A stretch of DNA of 64,000 bases from Neomesorhizobium sp963726065 (GTDB taxonomy: Bacteria; Pseudomonadota; Alphaproteobacteria; Rhizobiales; Rhizobiaceae). Each line of letters starts with the position of its first letter. The stretch's first letter is position 1. Below the pieces are notes generated by a model. The model saw only the letters and a list, made by a program, of their open reading frames with translations, was not told where the DNA came from and did no database searches. Of the stretch, positions 1 to 10,192 are shown one piece after another. Both the position numbers and the translations under genes were made by a program. The stretch covers positions 62,001-126,000 of the forward strand of contig CAVSAU010000007.1 of assembly GCA_963726065.1 (NCBI GenBank). The letters run 5' to 3'.

Positions 1-828
1 GGCGACTTCGCAAAAAATGTCGGCGGCGATCGCATCGAGCTCACCACGCTGGTCGGCCCCGATGGCGACGCGCATGTCTATGAGCCGAAACCCACCGACG
101 CGGTCGCCATGGCCGGCGCTGATGTCGTGCTGGTCAACGGCCTGCAATTTGAAGGTTTCCTACAGCGCCTTGTCGAAGCCAGCGCCACCAAGGCCGCGAT
201 CGTCGAGCTGACCAAAGGGGTCGAGACCATAAAGATGGCGGAAGGCGAGCACCATGACGGTGAAGAGCCGGCTTCGGTCGAAGACCACCATAACCATGGC
301 GACATCGACCCGCACGCGTTCCAGTCGGTGCCCAATGCCGAGATCTATGTGAGGAACGTCGCCGATGCCTTCTGCGCCGCCGACGCAAGCGGCTGCCAGA
401 CCTACCAGGCCAACGCCACGGCCTACACCGCTAGGCTCAAGGCGCTCGATGGCGAGGTGAAGGCCTCGATTGCGTCGATCCCCGCCGACAAGCGCACGAT
501 TATCACCTCGCACGATGCTTTCGGCTATTTCGCCCACAAGTACGGCGTCACCTTCCTGGCGCCCGAAGGCATTTCCACGGAAGCCGAAGCCTCGGCCGCC
601 GACGTGGCCGCGCTGATCAGGCAGGTTCGGGATGACAAGGCGTCGGCGATTTTCCTCGAAAACATCACCAATCCGCGCCTGATCGAACAGATCGCAACCG
701 AGACCAACCTCAAGGTGGGCGGCGTGCTGTTCTCGGACGCCCTGTCCTCCGAAGGCAAGGCTGCCACCTACATCGACATGATGCGCAGCAACGTCGCTAC
801 GATCCGCGGCGCCATCCTCGGCAGCTGA
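1..828 (+). CDS. aztC: Zinc ABC transporter substrate-binding protein AztC, 5'-truncated by window edge
   Basis: Frame 1 is open from the first base and ends at TGA 826-828, so the N-terminus and signal peptide lie outside the window. The visible 275 residues are a cluster A-I (ZnuA/AztC-type) periplasmic metal-binding protein. The expected ligands are visible: His in GDAHVYEP (nt 73-75), His in DPHAF (nt 313-315), His in TSHDAF (nt 511-513) and Asp in LFSDALS (nt 736-738). A His/Asp/Glu-rich loop (nt 247-306) is typical of zinc rather than manganese binders. The downstream aztD homologue makes AztC a better name than ZnuA. The ATPase and permease genes are presumably upstream of the window. 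Confidence 0.9.
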   Translation, partial: GDFAKNVGGDRIELTTLVGPDGDAHVYEPKPTDAVAMAGADVVLVNGLQFEGFLQRLVEASATKAAIVELTKGVETIKMAEGEHHDGEEPASVEDHHNHGDIDPHAFQSVPNAEIYVRNVADAFCAADASGCQTYQANATAYTARLKALDGEVKASIASIPADKRTIITSHDAFGYFAHKYGVTFLAPEGISTEAEASAADVAALIRQVRDDKASAIFLENITNPRLIEQIATETNLKVGGVLFSDALSSEGKAATYIDMMRSNVATIRGAILGS

Positions 829-845
829 ACGGCCTTTCCATGAAG

Positions 846-872
846 GGCGGAGCCGGACTCCGCCTTTTCTTT
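846..872 (+). terminator. Rho-independent terminator after aztC
   Basis: GGCGGAG (846-852), a five-base loop and CTCCGCC (858-864) form a perfect 7-bp GC-rich stem, followed by TTTTCTTT. It lies 18 bases after the aztC stop, so at least part of the transcription should end before aztD. Confidence 0.75.
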
Positions 873-882
873 AGCCACTCAA

Positions 883-897
883 TGTTACGTCATAACA
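883..897 (+). promoter_or_regulatory. Putative Zur operator upstream of aztD
   Basis: TGTTACGTCATAACA is an inverted repeat (TGTTA-N5-TAACA). It resembles the AT-rich core of alphaproteobacterial Zur boxes. It sits between the aztC terminator and the aztD start (917), with GGAGAG as ribosome-binding site at 906-911. Zur control fits the zinc function of both flanking genes. No matching was run. Confidence 0.5.
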
Positions 898-916
898 TAA
901 CTAACGGAGAGAGAAG

Positions 917-2116
917 ATGCACGATTTCCGCAAGACACTGTCGGCGCTCACCATCATCATGGCATGCGCAGCCGTGCCATCATTAGCCGACGAAAAGTCG
1001 ACATGGCGGCTGTTTGTGTCGGATCACGGCGCGCCTGTCGTCAACGTCCTCGACGCGACCGGCGAAAGGATCGGCACGTTTAGCATGAAAAGCCCCGCCA
1101 GCCTCTATGCCAGCGAAAGCGGCCGCACCGTCTTTGCCGTCCAGCGCGACGGCAATCTCGTCTCGGCCGTCGCCACCGGCATCTCCGTCGACGACCATGG
1201 CGACCACGGCGACATCGAGATCGAGGAGCCGCAACGGCTGGACGCCGATATCGCCGGCAGGAAGCCGGTGCATTTCGTCGACCATCACGGTGACATCGCA
1301 TTGTTCTTCGACGATGAAGGCGTGGCGCGCATCGTGTCGGAAAAGGCAGTGCTCGACGGCCTGCCGGATGTCCGCGAGGTCAGGACCGCCGGTCCACACC
1401 ATGGCGTCGCCATCGCCTTTGGCGAGCATATGCTGGTGACCGAACCGCATCCGGAAAAGCCCTCTGATGAACTGCCGGTCGGCATTCGCGTGCTGGACCG
1501 CTCCGGCGCCCGCGTCGGCGATCTGCATGAATGCCCGGACCTTCATGGGGAAGCCACTTCCGGCGGTCTCACCGCGATAGCCTGCGCCAGGGGGCTGCTG
1601 GTGGCGAGATCCGGCAAGGACAGCCCGCAGATCGACTTCCTCGCCTACCCCGACAACCTGCCCGAAGGCAAATCGACGACGCTGGCCGGCGGCCGTGGCC
1701 TGCAATATTTCCTTGGCAACTACGGGCCGAGCGCCGTCGTGCTCATCGATCCGGAAGCGGAAGACGCCTTTCGCCTGATCGAACTGCCGGCACGCCGCGT
1801 GCATTTCGCCGTCGACCCTGTGCGGCCGAAATTCGCCTACGTCTTCACCGAGGACGGCAGGCTGCACCAGATCGACGTGCTGTCCGGTTCCATCACCAGG
1901 TCGCTCTCCCTCACGGAGCCTTACAGCATGGACGGCCACTGGAGCGATCCGCGGCCGCGCATCGCGATTGCCGGAGACAACATCCTGGTCACCGATCCGC
2001 TGAAAAGTATGATCCGCGTGGTCGAGGCGGCGAGCTTTGCCAAGACCAGGGATATTCCGCTCGACGGCAAGCCGTTCAACATCGTCGCCGTGGGGGGTTC
2101 CGGCGAAACACATTGA
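917..2116 (+). CDS. aztD: Periplasmic zinc metallochaperone AztD
   Basis: 399 aa with an N-terminal signal peptide (hydrophobic residues 8-20, cleavage near PSLA-DE). The rest is a repetitive beta-propeller-like sequence with recurring V-x-D and GDN turns. AztD delivers zinc to the solute-binding protein AztC in the periplasm. Several His-rich stretches could bind metal: DDHGDHGD (residues 92-99), HFVDHHGD (119-126) and GPHHG (159-163). It follows aztC on the same strand but has its own likely promoter and a Zur-like palindrome after the aztC terminator. ATG 917 is preceded by GGAGAG. Assignment rests on neighbourhood and composition as well as remembered family sequence. Confidence 0.85.
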   Translation: MHDFRKTLSALTIIMACAAVPSLADEKSTWRLFVSDHGAPVVNVLDATGERIGTFSMKSPASLYASESGRTVFAVQRDGNLVSAVATGISVDDHGDHGDIEIEEPQRLDADIAGRKPVHFVDHHGDIALFFDDEGVARIVSEKAVLDGLPDVREVRTAGPHHGVAIAFGEHMLVTEPHPEKPSDELPVGIRVLDRSGARVGDLHECPDLHGEATSGGLTAIACARGLLVARSGKDSPQIDFLAYPDNLPEGKSTTLAGGRGLQYFLGNYGPSAVVLIDPEAEDAFRLIELPARRVHFAVDPVRPKFAYVFTEDGRLHQIDVLSGSITRSLSLTEPYSMDGHWSDPRPRIAIAGDNILVTDPLKSMIRVVEAASFAKTRDIPLDGKPFNIVAVGGSGETH

Positions 2117-2237
2117 GACGACAAATCGGCACCAAGCAGATGCATCGAAGGCGTGGCCTGCGCACTGTCTGCCGGCCCGCCCGGGGACAATCGCGGCACG
2201 AAAGCCAACACCTCCAATTGACACGCCCGTTATTTCC

Positions 2238-2257
2238 AACATACTCAGTAGTATGTT
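2238..2257 (+). promoter_or_regulatory. Perfect inverted repeat, candidate operator of the beta-oxidation operon
   Basis: AACATACTCAGTAGTATGTT has 8-bp perfect arms with a 4-bp centre and ends only 18 bases before the GTG start at 2276, just upstream of the ribosome-binding site GGGAGGAGG. Position and symmetry suit a repressor of the TetR type, which often controls acyl-CoA operons. No regulator gene is adjacent, so the partner is unknown. Confidence 0.5.
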
Positions 2258-2275
2258 TTCGGGAGGAGGTTCGGC

Positions 2276-3097
2276 GTGGCGTTCCTGCGCGTGAACGGTG
2301 TTGTCCTGCATCACGAATTCCGCGGCGCCGCCGGCAAGCCCGTGCTGGTGTTTGCCAATTCGCTCGGTACCGATTTCCGGATCTGGCACGACGTCGCGGC
2401 GCGGCTTGACGGACGCTACCGCGTGCTTGTCTACGACAAGCGCGGCCATGGCCTCTCCGAGGCGACGCCGGCGCCTTACGCGATGTCCGATCATGTCAAG
2501 GATCTTGCCGCGCTGCTCGACCACCACCGCATCGAAAAAGCGGCGGTTGTCGGCCTTTCCGTCGGCGGGCTCATCGCGCAGGGACTGGCGGCGCTTCGCC
2601 CCGATCTCGTTGCCGCCATGGTGCTCTGCGACACCGCGCACAAGATCGGCACGGAGGAATCCTGGAACACGCGTATCGACACGGTAATCGAAAAGGGCAT
2701 TGCTTCGATTGCCGATGGCATCATGAAGCTGTGGTTCACGCCGGCATACCGGTCGCCCGACAACGCGGATTTCGTCGGCTATCTCGCAATGCTCACTCGA
2801 TGCCCCGTCGAGGGCTATGTCGGCACCTGTGCTGCAATTCGCGACGCCGACCTCACCGAATCCACCCGCGTATTGAAAATCCCGGTGCTATGCCTGGTTG
2901 GCGACCAGGACGGCTCGACCCCTCCCGACCTGGTCCGCTCGACGGCGGAGTTGATCCACGGCTGCGAATTCCGCATTGTCGCGGGCGCCGGCCATATACC
3001 TTGCGTCGAGCAGCCCGAAGCCGTCGCCAGCCTGATCGACACGTTCCTGCGGGGCGCTGGATACGCTAAATCAAGCCAGTCAGCGCAATTCGTCTGA
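2276..3097 (+). CDS. Alpha/beta hydrolase, 3-oxoadipate enol-lactonase (PcaD)-like
   Basis: 273 aa, starting at GTG 2276 with GGGAGGAGG upstream. It has a complete alpha/beta-hydrolase triad: nucleophile Ser95 in GLSVGG, Asp in VGDQDGS (210/212) and His240 in GAGHIP. The oxyanion region FANSLG (26-31) and YDKRGHG (53-59) are typical of PcaD-type enol-lactonases. However, the gene heads a beta-oxidation operon (11 bases before the next gene) rather than a protocatechuate cluster. It may instead hydrolyse an acyl-CoA or ring lactone in that pathway. Family assignment is secure; substrate is not. Confidence 0.75.
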   Translation: MAFLRVNGVVLHHEFRGAAGKPVLVFANSLGTDFRIWHDVAARLDGRYRVLVYDKRGHGLSEATPAPYAMSDHVKDLAALLDHHRIEKAAVVGLSVGGLIAQGLAALRPDLVAAMVLCDTAHKIGTEESWNTRIDTVIEKGIASIADGIMKLWFTPAYRSPDNADFVGYLAMLTRCPVEGYVGTCAAIRDADLTESTRVLKIPVLCLVGDQDGSTPPDLVRSTAELIHGCEFRIVAGAGHIPCVEQPEAVASLIDTFLRGAGYAKSSQSAQFV

Positions 3098-3107
3098 AGG
3101 AGTTTCC

Positions 3108-5195
<2,088 letters not shown>

Positions 5196-5216
5196 CAAAA
5201 CCAAGGGGAGACAACA

Positions 5217-6401
5217 ATGGTCGATGCCGTCATCGTATCCACAGCCCGCACGCCGATCGGTAAGGCCTACCGCGGCGCCCTCAACGACACCACCGGCGCG
5301 ACGCTCGGCGCGCACGCCATTCGCGCCGCCCTCGAGCGCGCGGGGATTGACGGCGCGGAAGTCGAAGACGTGATCATGGGCTGCGCCATGCAGGAGGGCA
5401 CCACCGGCCTCAATGTGGCGCGCCGCGCCCTGCTTGCCGCCGGCCTGCCCGTCACCACGGCCGGCACGACAATCGACCGCCAGTGCTCGTCGGGCCTGCA
5501 GTCGATGGCGGTTCTGGCCAACGCCATCCGCAACGACGGCGTTCCCGTCGGCATCGCGGGAGGGCTGGAATCCATCAGCCTGGTGCAGAACGACCACCGC
5601 AACCTGTTCCGCATGAAGGACGACCTCCTGATGCAGATCAAGCCAGACGTCTACATGCCGATGATCGATACGGCCGAAGTGGTCGCCAAGCGCTACAACA
5701 TTGCGCGCGAGCGCCAGGACGAATATGCGCTGGAGAGCCAGCGCCGGGTTGCCGCCGCACGCGAGGCCGGCCGCTTCGCCGCCGAGATCGTGCCGTTCAG
5801 GACCAGCATGGCCGTGGTCGACAAGGAGACCAAGCAAGTCAGCCACCAGCCGGTGGAACTGGAGCACGATGAGGGCCCTCGCGCCGACACCACGCTCGGC
5901 GGCCTTGCCGGGCTGAAGCCGGTGCGCGGCGAAGGTTTCACGATCACCGCCGGCAACGCCAGCCAGCTTTCCGACGGCGCCTGCGCCTCGGTAATGATGA
6001 GCGACGCGGAAGCCTCGCGCCGCGGCCTGACGCCGCTTGGCGTTTTCCGCGGCTTCGCCGTCGCCGGCTGCGAGCCCGACGAGATGGGCATCGGCCCGGT
6101 CTTCGCGGTGCCGCGCCTGCTCGAACGCCATGGCCTTACGGTCGACGACATCGGCCTTTGGGAACTCAACGAGGCTTTTGCCGTTCAGGTGATCTATTGC
6201 CGGGACCGGCTTGGCATCGACCCGGCGAAACTCAATGTCGACGGCGGCGCCATCGCCGTCGGACACCCCTACGGCATGAGCGGCGCGCGCCTTGCCGGAC
6301 ACGCGCTGATCGAAGGCAAAAGACGCGGCGTCAGATATGCCGTCGTCACCATGTGTGTCGGCGGCGGCATGGGGGCGGCGGGATTGATTGAGATCAACTG
6401 A
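5217..6401 (+). CDS. Acetyl-CoA C-acyltransferase (thiolase II-type)
   Basis: 394 aa, the usual thiolase length. It performs thiolytic cleavage of 3-ketoacyl-CoA, closing the beta-oxidation cycle. The acyl-accepting Cys90 lies in DRQCSSGLQSM, His350 in VGHPYGMSG, and the second catalytic Cys380 in MCVGGGMG. GGGGAG precedes ATG 5217. It sits between the hydratase/dehydrogenase and the paired acyl-CoA dehydrogenases, matching pimB by position. A degradative 3-ketoacyl-CoA thiolase is more likely than a biosynthetic acetoacetyl-CoA thiolase given the operon. Confidence 0.92.
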   Translation: MVDAVIVSTARTPIGKAYRGALNDTTGATLGAHAIRAALERAGIDGAEVEDVIMGCAMQEGTTGLNVARRALLAAGLPVTTAGTTIDRQCSSGLQSMAVLANAIRNDGVPVGIAGGLESISLVQNDHRNLFRMKDDLLMQIKPDVYMPMIDTAEVVAKRYNIARERQDEYALESQRRVAAAREAGRFAAEIVPFRTSMAVVDKETKQVSHQPVELEHDEGPRADTTLGGLAGLKPVRGEGFTITAGNASQLSDGACASVMMSDAEASRRGLTPLGVFRGFAVAGCEPDEMGIGPVFAVPRLLERHGLTVDDIGLWELNEAFAVQVIYCRDRLGIDPAKLNVDGGAIAVGHPYGMSGARLAGHALIEGKRRGVRYAVVTMCVGGGMGAAGLIEIN

Positions 6402-6411
6402 GATTGGCTGT

Positions 6412-6536
6412 CTTCTGCCCGTTTACGGGAAGAAGATGCCGGCAGCACGATGAGGGCGGTACGAACCTTCGCCAACTGAAGCATCGCCACTGATCCGTCA
6501 CTTCGTGACACCTTCTCCCCGTGAACGGGGAGAAGG
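6412..6536. repeat. Two intergenic palindromic repeat units of the CCTTCTCCC type
   Basis: Unit 1 (6412-6435) is imperfect: CTTCTGCCCG / CGGGAAGAAG around TTTA. Unit 2 (6511-6536) is perfect: 12-bp arms CCTTCTCCCCGT / ACGGGGAGAAGG with a GA centre. The arm of unit 2 overlaps the ribosome-binding region of the next gene. Related units lie at 7759-7813 and 9020-9042. They look like the small dispersed palindromes common between genes in rhizobia. Confidence 0.75.
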
Positions 6537-6550
6537 AAAAGGAGACACCA

Positions 6551-7753
6551 ATGGACCTTCGTTTCACGCCCGAGGAAACCGCCTTCCGCGAGGAGGTGCG
6601 CGCTTTTTTCCGCGATCACCTGCCCGCAGACACGCGGCGCAAGCTGGTCGACGGCGACCACATGGACCGCGACGACCTCGTGCAGTGGACGCGCACGCTC
6701 AATGACAAGGGCTGGGCGGTGGCCCACTGGCCGAAGGAATATGGCGGCACCGGGTGGGACCCGATGCGTCAGTACATCTTGCTGGAAGAGTTGCAGAAAT
6801 TCCCGGCGCCGCAGCCATTGCCGTTCGGCGTCAACATGGTCGGTCCAGTCATCTACACCTTCGGCAGCGAAGCGCAGAAGAAGCACTATCTGCCGCGCAT
6901 CGCCAATCTCGACGACTGGTGGTGCCAGGGTTTCTCCGAGCCTGGCGCTGGCTCCGACCTTGCCTCGCTGAAAACCCGCGCCATCCGCGACGGCGACCAC
7001 TACGTCGTCAACGGCCAGAAGACGTGGACGACGCTCGCCCAATATGCCGACTGGATTTTCTGTCTCGTCCGCACCGATCCGAAAGCCAAGAAGCAGGAAG
7101 GCATCTCGTTCCTTCTGATCGACATGAAGACGCCCGGCATCGAGGTTCGCCCCATCGTCACCATGGATGGCGGCCGCGAGATCAATGAAGTGTTCCTGAC
7201 TGACGTGAAGGTGCCGGTCGAAAACCTGGTTGGCGAGGAGAACAAGGGCTGGGACTACGCCAAATTCCTGCTCGGCAACGAGCGCGTCAACATCGCGCGC
7301 GTCGGTATGTCGAAGCAGCGCATCGCGCGCATCCGAGAACTCGCGGCAAAAGAGCTTTCCGGCGGACGGCCGCTGCTTGACGATTCGCGTTTCCGTGAAA
7401 AGCTCGCTTCGGTGGAGATCGACCTGAAAGCGCTGGAACTGACCCAGCTTCGCGTCGTTGCCGCCGACGCCAGGCGCGGCAACACCGGTAAGCCCGATCC
7501 CGCCTCATCCTACCTCAAGATCAAGGGATCGGAGATCCAGCAGGCGACCACGCATCTCTTGATGGAGGTGATGGGCCCGCACGCAATGCCCTACCAGGGC
7601 GAGCCCGAAGAAGGCTCCAACGAGCCGCCGATCGAGCCGGCCTATGCCGGCTCCGCCGCGCCCACTTATTTCAACTTCCGCAAGGTGTCGATCTACGGCG
7701 GGTCGAACGAAATCCAGAAGAACATCATCGCCAAGGCGGTGCTGGGGCTGTGA
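6551..7753 (+). CDS. Acyl-CoA dehydrogenase, large subunit (PimC-like)
   Basis: 400 aa, using ATG 6551 after AAGGAAAAGGAG; a GTG ten codons upstream lies inside a palindromic repeat and is less likely. All three acyl-CoA dehydrogenase parts are present: N-terminal helices, the flavin beta-barrel (GFSEPGAGSDLASLKTRA, residues ~123-140) and the C-terminal helical bundle ending IYGGSNEIQKNII, where the Glu is the expected catalytic-base region. FAD-dependent; makes the 2,3-enoyl-CoA. It is paired with a second dehydrogenase (7864-9012), as in heteromeric dehydrogenases such as PimC/PimD. Confidence 0.88.
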   Translation: MDLRFTPEETAFREEVRAFFRDHLPADTRRKLVDGDHMDRDDLVQWTRTLNDKGWAVAHWPKEYGGTGWDPMRQYILLEELQKFPAPQPLPFGVNMVGPVIYTFGSEAQKKHYLPRIANLDDWWCQGFSEPGAGSDLASLKTRAIRDGDHYVVNGQKTWTTLAQYADWIFCLVRTDPKAKKQEGISFLLIDMKTPGIEVRPIVTMDGGREINEVFLTDVKVPVENLVGEENKGWDYAKFLLGNERVNIARVGMSKQRIARIRELAAKELSGGRPLLDDSRFREKLASVEIDLKALELTQLRVVAADARRGNTGKPDPASSYLKIKGSEIQQATTHLLMEVMGPHAMPYQGEPEEGSNEPPIEPAYAGSAAPTYFNFRKVSIYGGSNEIQKNIIAKAVLGL

Positions 7754-7758
7754 ATGCT

Positions 7759-7813
7759 CCCTTATCCCCGCCTGCGTGGAGAAGGACCCTCTTCCCGTCC
7801 TTACGGGGAGAGG
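7759..7813. repeat. Intergenic palindromic repeat pair
   Basis: Two imperfect hairpins of the same family as 6511-6536. The first is CCCTTATCCCCG...TGGAGAAGG (about 7759-7786). The second is CCTCTTCCCGT / ACGGGGAGAGG (7788-7813). They fill most of the 110-base gap between the two acyl-CoA dehydrogenase genes. Confidence 0.65.
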
Positions 7814-7863
7814 AGAGCAGGCAGGCGAGGGGCGGCGTGATTTTCGAAGTGCGAGGAGCGTAA

Positions 7864-9012
7864 ATGGACTTTGACCTTTCCGAAGAACAGTCAATCCTGA
7901 AGGATGCTGTCGAGCGCCTGCTCGCCGACAGATACGGCTTCGAGGAGCGCAAACGGCATATGGCTTCGCCGGAGGGTTGGAGCGCCGATATGTGGGACCG
8001 TTATGCCGAAATGGGCCTGATGGCGCTGCCGTTTGCCGAGGACGACGGCGGCATCGGCGGCGGCCCGGTCGAAACGATGATCGTCATGGAAGCGCTGGGC
8101 AAGGCGCTGGCGCTTGAGCCCTATTTCGCCACGGTGGTACTCGGCGGCGGCTTTCTTCGCCTCGGCGGCGGCGCCGAACAGAAGGCCGAGTTGATCCCGC
8201 AGGTTGCCGACGGTTCGCTGAAACTCGCCTTCGCGCAGGTGGAACGCAACTCCCGCTACGATCTCCATCACGTCGAGACGACCGCCAGGAAGGACGGCGG
8301 CGACTACCTCATCACCGGCGCCAAAAGCGTGGTGTTGCATGGCGACAGCGCCGGCAAGATTTTCGTCACGGCGCGCACCGCCGGCGGCACGCGCGACGAA
8401 AGCGGCATCGGCGTCTTCCTTGTCGAGGCCAACGCGCCAGGCGTCAGCCGGCGCGGATATGTCATGCAGGATGGCCAGCGCGCCGCCGAGATTTCGTTCG
8501 ACAATGTCCGGGTACCGGCAGGCGCTGCATTCGGCGACCCGGCAAACGGCTTGCCGCTGGTGCGCCGTGTCGTCGACCAGGCGATCGCCGCATTGTCGGC
8601 CGAAGCGGTGGGCGTCATGTCGGCAATGCATGGGCTGACGCTCGACTATCTGAAAGTGCGAAAGCAGTTCGGCGTGCCGATCGGCGCCTTCCAGGTGCTG
8701 CAGCACAAGGCGGTCGACATGTATGTCGCGCTGGAGCAGGCCCGTTCGATCACGCTCTACGCCACCATGATGGCCGACAGCGACGAAGACACCGAGCGGG
8801 CTCGGGCCGTGCATGCGGCCAAGACGGAGATCGGGCGCGGAGGCCGGCTGGTCGGCGAAAACGCCATCCAGCTGCATGGCGGGGTGGGCATGACCACGGA
8901 ATATGCTGTCGGCCACTATTTCAAGCGCATGACGATGATCGACCTGACCTTTGGCGATCATGATTTCCACCTCCGCGCACTGGCTGACGCCGGCGGGCTG
9001 ATGGCGGTGTAG
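7864..9012 (+). CDS. Acyl-CoA dehydrogenase, small subunit (PimD-like)
   Basis: 382 aa acyl-CoA dehydrogenase starting at ATG 7864. The N-terminus (MDFDLSEEQSILKDAVERLL) and C-terminal NAIQLHGGVGMTTEYAVGHYFKR, with its flavin-contacting QLHGGVG, are standard. The end of the protein reads MIDLTFGDHDFHLRAL, so the usual YEG or SNE catalytic glutamate is not evident. The flavin-barrel hallmark is also weak (FAQVERNSRYD instead of TEPxAGSD). This is what is seen in non-catalytic partners of heterotetrameric dehydrogenases (PimD, FadE28-like). It probably acts as a complex with the 6551-7753 product. Confidence 0.85.
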   Translation: MDFDLSEEQSILKDAVERLLADRYGFEERKRHMASPEGWSADMWDRYAEMGLMALPFAEDDGGIGGGPVETMIVMEALGKALALEPYFATVVLGGGFLRLGGGAEQKAELIPQVADGSLKLAFAQVERNSRYDLHHVETTARKDGGDYLITGAKSVVLHGDSAGKIFVTARTAGGTRDESGIGVFLVEANAPGVSRRGYVMQDGQRAAEISFDNVRVPAGAAFGDPANGLPLVRRVVDQAIAALSAEAVGVMSAMHGLTLDYLKVRKQFGVPIGAFQVLQHKAVDMYVALEQARSITLYATMMADSDEDTERARAVHAAKTEIGRGGRLVGENAIQLHGGVGMTTEYAVGHYFKRMTMIDLTFGDHDFHLRALADAGGLMAV

Positions 9013-9019
9013 CGAACAC

Positions 9020-9116
9020 CCTTCTCCCCTTGTGGGAGAAGGCCGGTTCCCCCATTTGTCAGCATCTGTCAGCAGTCTTTCATTGGGTTCCTCGCCCCTG
9101 CGAAGCGGGGGAGAGG
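9020..9116. repeat. Two palindromic repeats ending the beta-oxidation operon
   Basis: Unit 1 (9020-9042): CCTTCTCCC, loop CTTGT, GGGAGAAGG, a perfect 9-bp stem just after the stop at 9012. Unit 2 (9090-9116): CCTCGCCCC...GGGGGAGAGG around a GCGAAGC centre. Either could act as a transcription terminator, but neither has a T tract. The rest of the 251-base gap to 9264 shows no gene. Confidence 0.65.
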
Positions 9117-9263
9117 TGGTTTGCGCAGCAAACCGGAGAGAGGGAATTTCAAACCAAGGCAGCGCATCTCCCGCGAACGAATGAACCCCTTCCCCTTTGC
9201 CATGGTGGCCGGCGGGATTATCATGCCCCATATGATCAGGGACGTTCCCAACCGGAGCACACC

Positions 9264-10162
9264 ATGACGCATCCCATCCCCTTCACGCCCGATCTTTCGG
9301 TCAAGCCGGAGGTCACAGGCTTCTTCGACACGCAGACCAACACGATCTCCTATGTCGTCAAGGATCCGCTTTCCGACGCCTGCGCGGTGATCAATTCGGT
9401 CATGGATATCGACTATGCCGCCGGCCGCATCACGCATGATGGTGCGGACAAGATCATCGCTCATATCCGCGAACATGGCCTCGAACTCGAATGGATCATC
9501 GAGACTCATGTCCATGCCGATCATCTGTCTGCCGCGCCCTTCATCCAGGAACAGCTCGGCGGCAAGCTCGGCATTGGCGAAAACATCACCATCGTGCAGG
9601 ACACTTTCGGGAAAATCTTCAACGAGGGCACCGAGTTCCAACGCGACGGCTCGCAATTCGACCGGCTGTTCGGCGACGGCGATTTCTACCAGATCGGCTT
9701 CATGACCGCGCATGTCATGCACACGCCCGGCCATACCCCCGCCTGCATGACGCATGTGATCGGCGACGCCGCCTTCATCGGCGATACGCTGTTCATGCCG
9801 GATGGCGGGTCGGCGCGCGCCGATTTCCCCGGCGGCGATGCACGCGCACTGCTTCCGCTCGATCCAGCGGGTGCTGTCGCTTCCGGCCGACACGCAGGCT
9901 GTTCATTTGCCATGACTACGGGCCGAATGGCCGCGACATCAAATGGGAAACCACCGTCGCCGACGAGCGCGCCCACAACATCCATGTGAAAGACGGCGCC
10001 ACCGAAGACGAGTTCGTCGCCATGCGCGAGGCGCGCGACAAGACGCTCGCCATGCCACGCCTCATCATTCCTTCGTTGCAGTGCAATATGCGCGCTGGGC
10101 AGTTGCCGCCGAAGGACGAGGATGGCAAGACGTTCCTCAAGGTGCCGGTCAACACGCTCTGA
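9264..10162 (+). CDS. blh: Persulfide dioxygenase-like MBL-fold protein (Blh/ETHE1 family), two frameshifts
   Basis: Starts at ATG 9264 (CGGAGC upstream) and is restored to about 298 aa. The MBL metal motif THVHADHLSA, then HTPGHTPAC and FIGDTLF are intact. As read, the frame leaves the family after ADFPGGDARAL (about 9850) and re-enters it in another frame at LFICHDYGPNGRDIKWET. One extra C near 9849 and one extra G near 9898 restore the whole stretch. The product would oxidise glutathione persulfide to sulfite, and it is adjacent to a DUF442 protein. The BigR repressor normally linked to this pair is not seen. Confidence 0.8.
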
Positions 10163-10192
10163 TCGGCACGCCCCCGACAAAAGGAAGACAGG

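Noticed and set aside
983..2641. 552-codon minus-strand frame across aztD and the hydrolase
   Set aside because: Antisense to two genes with clear motifs; composition typical of shadow frames.
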